From: Stemphylium vesicarium | Taxonomy: Eukaryota > Ascomycota > Dothideomycetes > Pleosporales > Pleosporaceae | Reading direction: 5' to 3' | DNA: 64,000 nucleotides | NCBI GenBank assembly: GCA_004380135.1 | Contig: QXCR01000008.1 | Span: 372,001 to 436,000, forward strand | Shown: positions 33,184-45,264 of the stretch, piece by piece | Layout of the letters: each line of letters starts with the position of its first letter | How positions within the stretch are numbered: position 1 is the stretch's first letter | Translations under genes and position numbers: made by a program | The notes under the pieces: model-generated | The model's input: the letters and a program-made list of their open reading frames with translations, nothing else | Databases searched by the model: none | Told to the model about the DNA's origin: nothing

Positions 33184-34292
33184 ATGCCTAGCGTATCTAC
33201 CATCATCAAGGGCCTCGTTGCCCTGGCGCCTCTCGTGGCTGCCGCCCCCGCCAACTACGCCCGTCAGGAGATGAGCTCCGTGTCCATGGAGTCAGCTTCC
33301 GCTACATCCTCGGCTTCCGCAGCGGCTACCATCACTGAGAGCGCCGGCTCTGCCGCCGAGGCTGCTGCATCTGGTACTGAGGCTGCACCGGCAGCAGCGG
33401 CGACATTGAGTGATGTTGACATCCTCAACTTGTAAGTAGAATAGTCGATTTCATCGTGGATAGATACTAACAACAACAGTGCCCTGACTGCCGAGCACCT
33501 CGAATCAACATACTACAAGATGGGATTCGCCAAGTTCTCCATGAGCGACTTCATGGCTCTTGGTCTTTCCGAAGGCCAGGTCAAGTCTCTCATGGGCGTT
33601 GGCCAGACCGAGGCCACTCACGTAACCACTCTCCAATCCGCCATCGCAGGAGCTGGCGCAAAGCCCGTTGAGCCTTGCGAGTACAACTTCGACGCTGCTC
33701 TCATGAGCGCCGACTCCATGGTCAAGACCGCGCGTGTCCTCGAGGCGGTTGGTGTCTCTGCCTACCTTGGTGCCGCTCCTCTTGTCAACTCTTCCGATAT
33801 CCTCTCCGCCGCTGGTTCCATCCTCACTGTCGAGGCCCGCCACCAGGCTTTCATCCGTATCGCATCCGGCGCCGAGCCAGTCCCCGCTGCTTTCGATACT
33901 GCTCTTGGACCCCGTGCAGTTTTCACTCTCGCCGCCCAGTTCATCAAGTCCTGCCCCGAAGGCTCCAACCTCAATATCCAGGCCTTCCCCGCTATCGCAC
34001 TCCAGAACCCCGAGCAGGCTACCGTTGGTCAGAATCTCAAGCTTGCCGACCCAGCCCAGCCTGCCGGTGCCTCGTTCTGCGCTTTCGTCGGACCGTAAGT
34101 TTTAACCTGCACTCCACCATGAGCTTAACACTAACATCTGATAGTAACGGCAACCAATTCACCGACATCACCGACGGCAACTGCATGGTCCCCGATGGCC
34201 TTCAGGGTGAAGTCTACATGATGATCACCAAGAGCAAGTCTGTCGCCGATGCCGAAGTCCTTGCCGGCCCCTCCGTCATCCAGCCCTCATAG
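33184..34292 (+). CDS. Secreted Rds1-type ferritin-like protein
   Basis: Exons 33184-33431, 33480-34094 and 34145-34292 give 336 residues. A signal peptide (MPSVSTIIKGLVALAPLVAAAPA) is followed by a Ser/Ala-rich linker (about residues 30-78). Then comes a ferritin-like helical domain starting DILNFALTAEHLESTYYKMG, whose Phe codon is completed across the first splice junction. The family is named after fission-yeast Rds1, a stress-induced protein expressed under nutrient and temperature stress. In filamentous fungi related proteins are secreted and linked to sexual development or stress. The usual iron ligands are not all evident, so metal storage should not be assumed. The C-terminus GPSVIQPS shows no GPI signal. 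Confidence 0.85.
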
Positions 34293-35917
34293 ACGCCTTC
34301 TCTAGCATGACAAAATCGAAGCGCGCATTGTCTTCCTTTTCAATTCATTTCCCCCCAAAGACACGAGCGAACGACTAGAGCGAGCGAAGCAGGCATTTTA
34401 CAGGAGCGAGGGCGCGACTGTTTAAAGCGAGTATGTGTATATGGAACGAAGTTTACCTTTCTCCAGTCGTTGAAAATACAAGCATTGTCTCAAGAAGAGC
34501 TTTTTCCCTTATCATCTTTTCTTTTCTTTTCTTGGTTTATTCTTTACGGAAATGGTTGAGTGGACTTGTGGTTTGGTGGAAGAAACACAGATACCCCCAG
34601 CATGCGGTAGTGGTAGTAGAAGCAGTAGCAGTAGGAGGAACAGAAGAAGACAACATGTCGGTTGAGTGCGATTCCGGGAATCCCTCACACACGCGTCGAG
34701 TTAGTTGGATTAATGGCAGTTTAAAGGCTAGAGTTATAACACGAATATGATAACGATCTAAGAAGAAAAAGCTCACTCTTGAGATGTACGCTTGACATGT
34801 GAAGTGTGTTTACGCGTCGCGTGTCGCAAGTGAGGAATGTGATTAGAAAATATGTGTGATTTGTAACAGAAGATGTGGGATAGAAGGGGTGAGCGTTTGA
34901 GTTACTTCGAACAGGCAAGGTTTCAAAAACTCGCAGTTTCTCGCTGCTTCGGGTTGGAGATGGGCGGGGCGCTTGGTTGACTAGTCGCTTTTTGGTTCCG
35001 TCCAGGGCTCACAGATTGCAGCATCTAATCGCGCCACACATCCACACACACGCGCACAAACATCGGTGATTCGTGTCGGCGCGTTAGGTTTTGGCACATT
35101 TTCTGCATACCTCAGCGACGCTTTCAAAAGCAGAATCCAGAGTCACAAACCTGAACCGCTGGATGTCGGCCCGAGAACCCTTCAAAAAGCTGGGGAAAAG
35201 CTGCGGCGGGCTCGCGATCGATTCCCCACTTGCCACACACGGTTATCTCACCCGCCGCTCTGCCGAAGATATCCCGCGCCACGCGCTCTTTCTGTCCTTT
35301 GGAACTGCAGTTCGGATGCTCAACTAGCGCTGATCGGTTCGCAACTATGCCCATGTTTGTCGAGAATAAGGGGTTTTTCTTTTGCCAAGAAAGATAGGTA
35401 TGCATGTATGTGTGTATATATCATGTGGGTGCTCAAAGAGCGTCCAGTGCGCTTACTGCGGAAACCTGTCTAGATGCAGGGTTTCCTCGCAATATTCCGC
35501 TACTTTTCCGCTGGTACGGTAGCCAGAATATATCGGGGACTATGCAGTAGGTTAAAGGCGGAGGAAAGGAAAAAAAGGGCTGATAAGTGTTGAGGATATA
35601 AAGATATACATGGTGCAGACGATATTGGTGTTGCTTTAAGTTCTTCTTCTTGTCGTGCTTTCCCCACACTTTTCACCTGGGAGACGTGGAGTACGACAGA
35701 CGTCATAGGCTCGTGTAAAGTAGTCTAGAGCTTGAGCATCGCTGCTATTGCTACACACTATATCAAGCTTTGCCAACCAACGGAGCTTGAATCTCTCAAC
35801 ATCCTATCCCTCTTCTATACTCCCTCTTTCTTTCCTTTCCCCCATCCACGCAGCGACTCGAACCATCCTGGCTCTCACCCACCGCCTACCCCCAACCCAG
35901 CAGTCCAAACCCGCGCA
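34293..35917. other. Intergenic region between Rds1-like gene and MFS gene
   Basis: The 1.6 kb include the Rds1-like 3' end and the MFS promoter. A CT-rich leader (tatccctcttctatactccctctttcttt) lies just before the MFS start. No frame shows a family motif, and several short frames overlap on both strands. Confidence 0.45.
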
Positions 35918-37604
35918 ATGGCCGCGGCCATGCATCAAAACGGCACCTCATCCACCTGCCTTGAGCAACCTGTGGAATTGCAAGACTTGTCCGACTACCT
36001 GGCCAAGCCGCAAGAAGCCAAAGTAGCCGATCCGCAGCAGCAAGCAGGCTTGCGCCTTTCAGACACGAAAGGGCTGCCAGAGAGCGACCCCGTAGAAAAC
36101 CTACCATCGCCGACGACGCAAGCAGCGGAGAAACTCGAGCGATGGAATCATCCTCGCTCCAACTTCTTCCGCACGTCTGCGGCTTTTTGGAGCTTCGTTG
36201 TTATGGGGAGTAACGATGCGGCGTACGGGGCGCTGATTCCTTATGTAAGTTTTCTTTGATCCTGAAGCTAGGGTGTTTGATAAATTTATGTGCTAATGCG
36301 TGGGCTTTTAGTTGCAAGAGTACTACGATTTGACTTTCATTGTCATCTCTTTGGTGTTCCTGTCGCCGCTTGCAGGCTACACGGCTTCTGCGCTGTTGAA
36401 CAACACGATTCATCTCAAGTTTGGACAGAGGGGTGTTGCTGTTATTGCGCCGACTTGCCATTTACTCGCGTATATTGTTATCGCGGTGCACCCTCCGTAT
36501 CCCGTTCTGGTTGTCATTTTCATGCTGGCAGGTTTTGGCAATGGGCTCGCGGATGCGGCGTGGAGTAAGTATCTACCAACCATTCTATTTCTGTAAGATA
36601 GTTGCTGACAAAAGGGTTAGATGCTTGGATCGGTAACATGGCGAATCCAAATGAGGTGTTGGGTTTCTTGCATGCGTTCTATGGCGTTGGTGCTGTACTT
36701 TCCCCACTCATTGCTACCACTATGATCACCAAGGGGAACAGGTTGCCGTGGTACACCTTCTATTATGTCATGGTACGTCTCCCCTCCGGTTCCTTCTCTT
36801 CATGGTTATCATCGTCTCACGATCCCCCAGATCGGCATGGCAGCCATCGAACTCGCCACCTCAACAACCGCCTTCTGGCGCGAAACAGGCGCCAAGTTCC
36901 GCGCTGCTAATCCCCGCACTGGCGATGCCAAAGACAACCGCATGAAAGAAGCTCTTATCCGCATGCCCCAGGCTAGAGTCACTTGGCTCTGTGCGCTCTT
37001 CCTACTCGGCTACGTGGGCATCGAAGTTGCGCTCGGGGGCTGGATCGTCAAGTTCATGCTTGAGGTACGCAACGGCGAGGAATTTGCGAGCGGAATGACT
37101 GCAACCGGGTTCTGGATGGGTATTACAGTGGGGAGGATTGTGCTGGGCTTTGTGACGCCTAGACTAGGCGAGAAGCTGGCTATTGCCGTGAGTACCTACC
37201 CCATCTTCCTTGTTTACCCTCATGAGTCAGTCGAGAGAGACGTATGTTAATGAAGGCCGTAGATCTACCTCCCACTCACCATGGCTCTGGAGCTCATCTT
37301 CTGGCTCGTCCCGCAATTCTACGTCTCAGCAGTCGCGGTTAGTTTCCAAGGCTTCTTCCTTGGCCCTCTCTTCCCCGCCGTCGTCGTAGCTGCTACGAAA
37401 CTCCTTCCGCGACACTTACATGTTGGCGCTATTGGATTCGCGGCTGCGTTTGGTGGGAGTGGAGCGGCTATCTTCCCTTTCGCTGTTGGTGCTATCGCGG
37501 AGGCGAAGGGTGTGCAGGTGTTGCAGCCGATTATCCTGGCTCTGTTGGGTGTGATCTTGGGACTGTGGCTATGCTTGCCTAGGATACATAAGAAGCAGGA
37601 GTAG
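35918..37604 (+). CDS. MFS transporter of the FHS/Bsc6-like type
   Basis: Five exons, 35918-36244, 36312-36564, 36621-36772, 36831-37187 and 37263-37604, give 476 residues. A polar N-terminal tail of about 85 residues precedes the first membrane segment (FWSFVVMGSNDAAYGALIPY). About 12 hydrophobic segments follow. Features include NNTIHLKFGQRGVAVIAPTC between segments 2 and 3, FGNGLADAAWNAWIGNM (Asn completed across intron 2), and FGGSGAAIFPFAVGAIAEAKG near the end. The layout resembles fungal relatives of fucose permease and yeast Bsc6. The substrate is unknown, possibly a sugar or organic solute at the plasma membrane. The flavoprotein on the opposite strand is convergent and may belong to an unrelated unit. 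Confidence 0.88.
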
Positions 37605-37922
37605 TGAGGTGTTGCGAAAGTGGGTATGTGTGGAGTCTGTTAGTTTATCGAGATGAGTTAGGATGCAGGGGGTGACTTCACTGTGTTCTTGGGATGCTTT
37701 CAAGCACTGCCTAGATTGCCTGAGCAACATTATTTATCGGCGACGAAAATGCAGTAAATCTATTGAATACGTTCCAGTTATATTGTGATAAACAGATATC
37801 TATGGTGAGACAATGCACTAGCTACGCCCTCGTCGTAAAGAGATGTCGCGCGCCAATCTACCAGTTCTAAGCCCACAACGACAATAAGAAAGAAGAAGAT
37901 ACTCTATCGAAACGAACAACAC
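37605..37922. other. Convergent 3' region between MFS and flavoprotein genes
   Basis: The 318 bp are fairly AT-rich and contain no gene. Both neighbouring transcripts must terminate here. Confidence 0.45.
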
Positions 37923-38993
37923 TTAACATGACGCGACCTCAACCTTCTCCTTATCCCCATCAACCGTCCCACCTCTCTCCTCAAAACCCCTAAGAACATC
38001 CTCCGCCTTCTCCTGCCCAATCTGCACCCCAGCCCCCATCGCAGCTTTCAGCCCCTCCGCCATGGCAATAGCAACCTGTTTCATCGCCACCATAGTATCC
38101 CCCGCAGCAAACACGCCCCTCACGCTCGTCTCATTGAACATAGGATTCACAATCCTGACATGTCCGCCCATGCTTTCCTCCACCGTCTCAACACCCAGCT
38201 GCTCAATGAGCCCCTGCGCCCGATTCACAGTCGTGGGTTTATGCACAATAAAGCCCAGTGTAACCGGCTCCCCCGTTTCAAAGTGTACCGTAACGCCATC
38301 AGTGTGGCTCGGCCCATTATTCACCAAGCGCAGAATTCTGCGTTCGTCGAGCGTGGTGCCGAGTGCTTGGGCGAGTTTAAACGCGCCTTGAACTGCGGCG
38401 TCCTGGCTCAGCGGTCCGTTGCTGAAGATGGTGATGGAGGTAGGATCCAATGGGATAACCATTTGTACCATGTGGCCGTACAGCGGGGTGTCGAAGTCTA
38501 GGATCCCGACGCTGCTGCCGCGCTGCTCGTACCCGTCGCACGCTAGACATTGATATATATGCTGCGGCCAGTTTTCTTTGTAGCCGTCTAGACCAGGCAG
38601 GATATCTTTTGAGCCCGTGGCTAGGATGAGCTTCATGCCTCTGTACGAGGCCCCGTTGCTATCTGTGACTTGGAATCCGTTGTATGGCTTGGTCGTTTGA
38701 GGTAAGTCGAGGGCTGCCTTGACGGCGTGGGTTATGGTCGCGTGTTGGAACCACACGCTGTCGTACCGGGACTCAATTTGTGAGCGAGATATCTGGCCGA
38801 ATTCTCGTGGGTTGAAGTGGTCCCGTGACGCTACGGTGTGCATGTGGGTTACGTTCTTGTTTCGGTATTGCTGGTTGTCGAATACCAGGGCTGTGCTGCG
38901 GGTTCGGGCGCAGGCAAGGGCGGCGTTGAGGCCTGCTGGGCCGGAGCCGATGATGAGGATGTCGAAGACTTGAGGTCGGGGTCGGAGGGCCAT
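37923..38993 (-). CDS. Thioredoxin-reductase-like FAD disulfide oxidoreductase
   Basis: The single exon gives 356 residues from the ATG at 38993. An apparent 19-residue extension starts at TTG and was rejected. The N-terminus has the FAD-binding FDILIIGSGPAGLNAALAC, the central redox pair is CLACDGYE, and the second FAD motif is GVFAAGDTMVAMKQVAIAMA. The CxxCDGYE form, rather than the CATCDG of housekeeping thioredoxin reductase, is typical of the fungal GliT-like group. That group oxidises dithiols to disulfides, often in epipolythiodioxopiperazine pathways. No other genes of such a pathway are visible here, so a general thiol-oxidase or detoxification role is equally possible. The chemistry is inferred from the family, the substrate is unknown. 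Confidence 0.88.
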   Translation of the reverse strand: MALRPRPQVFDILIIGSGPAGLNAALACARTRSTALVFDNQQYRNKNVTHMHTVASRDHFNPREFGQISRSQIESRYDSVWFQHATITHAVKAALDLPQTTKPYNGFQVTDSNGASYRGMKLILATGSKDILPGLDGYKENWPQHIYQCLACDGYEQRGSSVGILDFDTPLYGHMVQMVIPLDPTSITIFSNGPLSQDAAVQGAFKLAQALGTTLDERRILRLVNNGPSHTDGVTVHFETGEPVTLGFIVHKPTTVNRAQGLIEQLGVETVEESMGGHVRIVNPMFNETSVRGVFAAGDTMVAMKQVAIAMAEGLKAAMGAGVQIGQEKAEDVLRGFEERGGTVDGDKEKVEVASC

Positions 38994-40531
38994 TTTGACG
39001 TTTTTTCTGGTTTCCTGAGCTTGAGTTTGAATTTTGCTGTTCTTGGACAATTCAGAATATAGAGTGAGGAGCTGTTTGCATTTCTCTCAAGCCTTGCATT
39101 TCTGCCAGACCTTTTATATCCTGATTATGAACAGCATACTCGGCGACTACTATACCCATTATCAAAAACCCCGAAGCAATGACAGTACGCTTGGAAGAAA
39201 CAACATCCCTCATAGCAGATGTATGTTTCCGAGAATCGTACGGCAGGGTGGATGTGATGGCGACATCAATATGCTCACAAAGTCTCCGAAGTCTCCGCAT
39301 TATCGCTTACCAAGTGGCTTTATTGAGGAGCGTGGTGTTTCGGCACCTGAGCGTGCATAATGTCTCCGTGTACGCCTTTTGTGAGTCCTATATGCCATAT
39401 CATGTAAGTTAAATCGGAAGTGCTGACGAGAGAAGCTTCCTTCCTGCGAGGGTAACGCTGTGCGGGGAGTTTTTCCACTGCGGGGGGACAAAGCAGCCCT
39501 CGAGATGACCCAGCGGACTGCACATCAAAGTATGTAACGTCTATAGCGCGGGTCCATGTAAGCTCCCAACGTCTACAAAGGACCAAAAAAGGTTGTATTG
39601 GGGTTAAGTGTGATGGATGAAAGTTGATGACGCGGAACCCTGGGAAGGAGTCTAGATGTTCATTGGCCTGTGCTGAGGAACCCCATATCTTCCACATACT
39701 GGAACCCACGCCATTGCAGACAATGTCTCAACGTTTCTCGGGCAAAGTAAGTCCCTCAGAGCCGCGTGGGTTTCCTTACAAAAATCGAGTTTGTATGAAC
39801 CAAGAGACAGCCCCGCTCTTTCAAAAAAGTGAAATGGCCTGACAGATTAACCCAAGTCGAAGCCTTCCAGCGTAGAGCAAACCTACGGAACCAAAATACT
39901 GACTTCTATAATTAGTTCTCATTCTTGTTGAGTTCGAGAGCGAAAGCCACTTGCAGATCCTTGGAGAGATTCGACGTGGGTCTAGATTCACGTCAACACG
40001 AGGGCGACGCGTGTCATCCGGGGTGCACCCCCTCTCATTCACGGACCGAGCCGCATGGTAAAGAGTTAAAAGAACCTCTTACCCACCCACATTATCCCTT
40101 TCTCCACGACCAGATCATCTACGAGCACGTTGGGCATACAGAAAGTACTTGCAGCATCAAACCAATTAAGTATTAAAAACTACCTACTACCAAACGTTCA
40201 TTCCATCCTCCTCTGCCTCCTTCTCCGATACGTCGATACCAGCAAACCAGCCAGCGTGTACACAAAACATTACAGCCGGAGCCTACACCATGAAATATCC
40301 ATCAAGCCCCCTCTCGTTAAGTCAAAAAGCCAAAAAGGTATAGTGCGAATCGTTTATCCAGAAAAGAATGAACATCGCGTCGTAAGAGAACGTTAGGGCC
40401 AGCAGAACCAGAAGACTGCTCGACCCGCCAAAAGAATATGACCTCCTCAAAGCCCGTATCATGACATAGTCATGATGCGGGCAAGAAGAGAAAGAGCAAA
40501 GGGTAGAATGTAGTGAAGAGCTCTAGTCTTT
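38994..40531. other. Intergenic region upstream of the flavoprotein
   Basis: The 1.5 kb hold the flavoprotein promoter and the 3' end of the GPI-type gene. Frames at 39034-39412 and 39320-39709 overlap on both strands without motifs. I see no repeat or RNA gene. Confidence 0.45.
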
Positions 40532-41226
40532 TTACAAAACGAGCATACTGATGAGACCAACGGCAGCACCGAGGCCAGCGCCGATGGAGAGCTTATCAGC
40601 CGCGCCAGTGAAGGCAGGGCTCTCGGGAGTGGTAGAAGTACCGCTGGCGCTGGGGCTCAGTGTTACACTGACACTACCGGTCGCGCTCATAGTGGGGTTG
40701 GTCATGGTGCTGTTCATGTGGGCAGTTGGGTATGGCTTGACGGAGCTGGAGCTGGGGCTCTTCACAACACTGCTACTCGTGACGACATACGCAGTGGAAG
40801 AGGGGGTGGGAGTAGGTGTAGGCGTGGGAGTAGCCTCAACCTCGTGTGGGTAGATTTGAGGCAAAAGGCTCTTGACGTCGGTGGGAAGCGCTTGGTACCA
40901 GTCCGGTGGGTTGCCAGCGGAGATACACGAGGCCATCTCAGTCGCAAATGCGGAAGGCGAGGCTAGCGCGTACGAGACGCTCTCCGAAGGGATGGCTTGG
41001 GCGATAGCCATGAGGACGGATTGTTGAACTTCAGGCCTACATTGGGAAAGAGACTGTCAGTTCAGGGTCTGTGATGACGTTGGATTTGCGGAGGGAACGC
41101 GTGGTGGATGCGCGTGCGGAATACGGGGGTGGAGTTGAGATTTTGATCAACTTACGCAACAGCATCCTGAGCCCTCACGCCCATGGCAAGCGCACCCAGC
41201 GCCATAGCAACAGTCTTGAATTGCAT
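40532..41226 (-). CDS. Probable GPI-anchored Ser/Thr-rich surface protein
   Basis: Exons 41226-41156 and 41036-40532 give 191 residues. The first exon is almost entirely a signal peptide (MQFKTVAMALGALAMGVRAQ). A small helical domain follows with SVLMAIAQAIPSESVSYAL, MASCISAGNPPDWYQALP and DVKSLLPQIYP. Then come a (TP)n run and a long Ser/Thr/Pro-rich stalk suited to O-glycosylation. The end, AADKLSIGAGLGAAVGLISMLVL in two parts, looks like a GPI-attachment signal with a hydrophobic tail. The predicted location is the outer plasma membrane or cell wall. Small domains of this kind are common in Dothideomycetes but lack a known function. There is a single Cys, so it is not a CFEM protein. Confidence 0.82.
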
Positions 41227-42905
41227 CTTGATTTGGTTTTTGTATCGTGTTGATTATCGCAATAATAATGAGTGTGATGATCCCGTGTATATGTGATGTG
41301 ACGGACCGAAAATGAGTGGGGTTGAGTGAACAGCGAAAATTGCAGGGCAAAACAAAATAATGAGCGTGAAGGTCTGCGAGAGAGTGCGAGGGAAAAGAGA
41401 TTGAGATGGGAGGATCCCCGGCCGTATTTGAAACTATGGGTGCGGCTCGTCAACTCACGATGGTTTGCGCGCTCGCCTGCCTGTTTGGAGAGAGGGGGGC
41501 GGCTAACAAGGGGGGAAATTTAAAATTGCAAACACCAATTGTGATAAAGCCGCGGCGAGCATGTTGGACTGGAATCGCGCAAGCGAAAATGAAATCGCTG
41601 ATCCAGGATCCGATCTTCATGCTTCTGTGTCTTTGTTGTTTGGCGGTCAGATTCGCGACGTTATGTTGTGCTTTTGCGCTCGTTGTCGCAGACTCGGTGA
41701 CGGACGCAGGCACTGCGCGAAAAGGCCTCCCTATCGTCATCCGCCGCAGCCTCGTAGGATTGCAATTCTTTGCGATGCAGCGGCTCGTGGCTTGAGTCTC
41801 ATTTCCCGAAAGCGCGGAGAAGGTGAATTAGCAGGCCAATGAACGATGCTAGCGACGTCGTTAGCTCGATGCTCAAATTTCCACTTTTTAAGCATGGCAG
41901 GGGTGAGCAGAGCCGTCTCCAGAGTAGCCCACATGGAACTCCGCCTAAGGGGATGCAGGGACACATGTGCTGCATATGCTGTAGTTTGTAGCCTCGCCGT
42001 GGCGTTGAAACAATTTTGGGTTCGCGGGCCTGCGCATGGCGGCGCCTTAGTAGTATAACCTCTAATCAGCGCCTTGTTGTTCCCACAGTGAGGTCATGTC
42101 TAGATAGGGACCTCGTGACACCTTTTGGCGACATCGCAATTGCAGCCGATAAAGCCTGTCCCAGACTGACAAGTGACATTGCACATCGCAATTACTACTC
42201 GGGAATCCGGCAGCCGCCGAGATACTAGCCGGACCAAGCGCCTACCTCTATTTATCGTCCCCATCAACATCGCGAATGTAGCCCGCCCAGACTTCACATG
42301 CGCAAATTCTCTCGGCGAAATGCTGGACCTGGAGGAGCGGTGTGTAGTCGTCGCTAGGAAAGAAAGAGAAAGTAATCTCCTTCCCCTGGATATACTTTTT
42401 GCTGGTATAAAACTTGGAAGGGACGGGGTGAGGCACAACGTCACTGTACGGCTTTGCGATGTCGCATGTATAAGCTTCGGCCATGTCTGTCATGCAACAA
42501 GAAGTTGTTGTTGCATCGTCGATTGCATAAACATTTGTCTTGATGGTAGATGGATAGTGTGTTACAGACTGGACTGCTACAGTCGAGATCATGGCGACCA
42601 GTTCGTTCCTAATTGTGAGCGAACAACAAGCAAGTGCCGGAGAAACGAAAGCTCTCGCTGAGGTTTTAGATGTGCGAGGGGAAAATGCGCTGTCTCATGA
42701 ATCGTTTCGGTGGGGCACCGCAAAGGGCGACGAATATACCACTTAGACACAGTCCTACACTACTGCTACGCCATGTATTCTGCGCATGTCATAGCAAGTT
42801 AGCCATAGCCGCGAAGAAAAGCCATAGATGAACAACAAAGTATCCTTCTTCATTGAATAATGTAGCATGGTATTTCGGCGGCATGGACTCATCTTCCCGT
42901 GCCCA
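41227..42905. other. Intergenic region between GPI-type gene and UTP3
   Basis: The GPI-type promoter lies at the left and the UTP3 3' end at the right. The only candidate gene is the minus-strand 114-codon frame at 42248-42592, listed separately. Remaining frames are short and overlapping. Confidence 0.45.
42248..42592 (-). CDS. Possible small orphan protein
   Basis: An ATG-led frame of 114 residues starts MISTVAVQSVTHYPS and ends CACEVWAGYIRDVDGDDK. It has four cysteines and no signal peptide or membrane segment. The residue mix is protein-like, but I recognise no family. No intron extension was found, and it stands alone in a 1.7-kb gap. It may be a chance frame, so the call is tentative. 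Confidence 0.3.
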   Translation of the reverse strand: MISTVAVQSVTHYPSTIKTNVYAIDDATTTSCCMTDMAEAYTCDIAKPYSDVVPHPVPSKFYTSKKYIQGKEITFSFFPSDDYTPLLQVQHFAERICACEVWAGYIRDVDGDDK

Positions 42906-44950
42906 CTACAACTTGCGACTCCTCACCAACCCACTCTTAATACCAGTGCGTTCACCTCCGTAGCTTGCGCTACCCTTTGCGGCGGCACCCTTGTCAAACA
43001 CCTGCTTCATACTCTTGAGCTTCTTCTGCTTCTCCTTGTACTTCTCCTTCTTCTTCACTCTTGGATTCCTGACGCTCTTCTTACGGTGGGGAGTTAATCC
43101 CTGTGAAATGTTAGCATCCATGACCTGAAGTATATGCACATGCGTGGGACTAGGCTTAAACGTACCTTGTTCTTTTGGATCTGGTAGGAGATCTGGCGTC
43201 GACCATCATCGCCGACAATCTCTTCTTCGATAACTTGAGCACCCTGCTGTTTGGCAAGGGCGTAGGCTTCTGCGCGTTCTAGCTTGGTCTGCTTCTTCGA
43301 GTCTGAGCGGGCGGCGATCATGTCGTAGTAACCGTCTTCGTCTTCGAAGTCGTCGCGTTTGGTGGCTGGGGCTTCGTCGGCAGAGGAGGCGTCGTCTTCG
43401 CCCAGAGCTACTCCGGGTCCTGCGTCCTTGTGCTGACCGCGCTTTTCGGCTTCGGCCTGGAGACGCGCTTGTCGGTCCTTTAGACGCTCACGGTGAGGGA
43501 TATCTGCATCGCCACCCATGTCTTTGCCAGCGGCATCACGCTTGTTGGCCTTTTGGGCGATTTGAGATGTGTAGAAGCGTAGGGATCGCTTCTTCTTGGC
43601 TTTCTCGGCAGCTTCATGAGCAGTGAGGCCAGTCTCCTCGCCAAAGTCGGAATCGTCTGCGTTGAGCAGGTTGAGTTTGGGCTCTGCAACCTTCTTCTTC
43701 CGTGCTGCTTTCTTAAGCGCGGCCTTGTCAGTGAGGGTATCGAGTGATGCAAGATCCTGCTCAGTCTTGGCCAACTTCGCAGCACGTCGTGCCGCCGCCT
43801 CTGCCTGTGCCATCTCTGCCGCTCGTTGCGCCTTGGTCTTCTTCTGCTTGGCGGGCTTCTTAACAGCCAAATCAGTGGTGTCAAGGTCCACGGAGCTGGC
43901 GTCGTCGACTGGAGCATCGTCGCCGTCCTCGGCCTCTACCATTGGGTCAGCGACTGGCAGGCTCTCTATCCGTGTCCACATCTTCTGGCACTTGAGCAAG
44001 CTTTCCATAACGGGGTGCTCGTGCAGCTCTGTGGGGTCCATTGCAATGACGGGTGACCCATCGTCTGTTGCAGTGGAGCCAAGAACCGCAAAGTACATGG
44101 CCATTGCAGCGAGATAGGCCGCGCATGCCCTATACTTTGTGACGATAACGGGGGTAGGAACTATCCTGTCCTTGTTTCCCTTTTGCGCCTTCAATACCCT
44201 CTCGGCGGCGTTTGCGGCGGCAGCCAACTCCTCGTGCAGCGGTTGTAATCGCAAGTATTCTTTCGAAATGTGCTCGAATTCGGGGTATCGCGTTTGCATG
44301 ATCTTCATCCTCTCCTCCTCAGACATGGCGTCGGTGATTTGTAGTTGGGGCAAGATTTCAGTAACGACAGGGCCGCCTTCAGCATCCTTCTCCGCATCTT
44401 GACCGAGCCACTCGTCTTCGTCGAAGCCAAAGTCGGCCTCAGTCATGCTTTGGAGCTGCTTCTTTTGTATGCGCCGCGCCTCTGCCTCTTCGTCCAACGC
44501 ATCCTGCTCCGTCTCAATGGCATCAGCGTCGTAGTAGTCTTTCTTCGACGCACCCCATCCTCCAAGCTCTTCCTCCTCCTCTTCGTCCGGCTTGCGCTTT
44601 CCAGCGAGTTCGTCGTCTGAGCCTTCGCTAGCGTCATCGTCGTCGAAATCGTCTTCATCGTCGTCGCTACCGGCATCGAGGATTTCTTCGTCTGAAGGCT
44701 GCAGGAATTTATCTAGACATCAAGTCAGCCATCGCTCCCCAAAGACACAGCTTCCGCCCTACTAACCTTCCTCTTGATATTTCCGCATCTTCTTAGCCGC
44801 AGGGCCCTCATCCAGCAGTACCTTGTCGCGGTTCATGTGAAACTCGTCCTCTGAATCGGCGACATCTTCGAACGTATTGATCTTCATTCTGGGGTCCTCC
44901 TCTTTTGGCGCTTTCGGCGCGCCGCTGCCGATCTTCCTCTTTTTCGCCAT
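42906..44950 (-). CDS. UTP3: Utp3/Sas10 small-subunit processome protein
   Basis: Exons 44950-44767, 44712-43166 and 43100-42906 give 641 residues. Utp3 acts in the nucleolus in the U3 processome for 18S rRNA maturation. The N-terminus is basic then very acidic (SDEEILDAGSDDDEDDFDDD). A Sas10/Utp3/C1D domain lies around residues 210-300 (EHISKEYLRLQPLHEELAAA, YLAAMAMYFAVLGS). A long Lys/Ala-rich charged region with coiled-coil character follows. The C-terminal Sas10 domain contains RQISYQIQKNK joined by the last intron to GLTPHRKKSVRNPRVKKKEK, and the end is SGLVRSRKL. All three junctions keep the frame. It is divergent from TSC10, with only 314 bp between starts. Confidence 0.95.
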
Positions 44951-45264
44951 GATTGTGCAGTTGGAGATGTTGTGGCGTCCCCGTCTGTCGTGGTTGTCGC
45001 GCGCCCAACTTTTTTTCGGCCAAAATCTTGGCTTGGCCGCGGGCAGTTGGGACCGGCCCACTTTTGACGTGCCCACAGCTACGGGTCCGACCTAGACGTG
45101 CAGGGTCTACATCGCTCCGCCTGTGAATTTACCGTCGATATGGAGACATGTCCTCCGATACACCACCTTCCTTAAGCGCTATGATCTCTGCCGCGTAAGC
45201 ACAGTCAGAAGCCACCCACATTCGCTTACTTTGTTTGCCCACGACAACTAGAAGCACTTCACTC
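44951..45264. promoter_or_regulatory. Shared promoter region of UTP3 and TSC10
   Basis: The 314 bp separate two divergent start codons, so both genes probably share regulatory DNA. I see no clear ribosome-biogenesis element (PAC or RRPE) by eye. Confidence 0.5.

Noticed and set aside
35845..35875. Minus-strand GGTTCGAGTCG resembling a tRNA B box
   Set aside because: No pairing T-stem or cloverleaf; it lies in the C/T-rich leader of the MFS gene.
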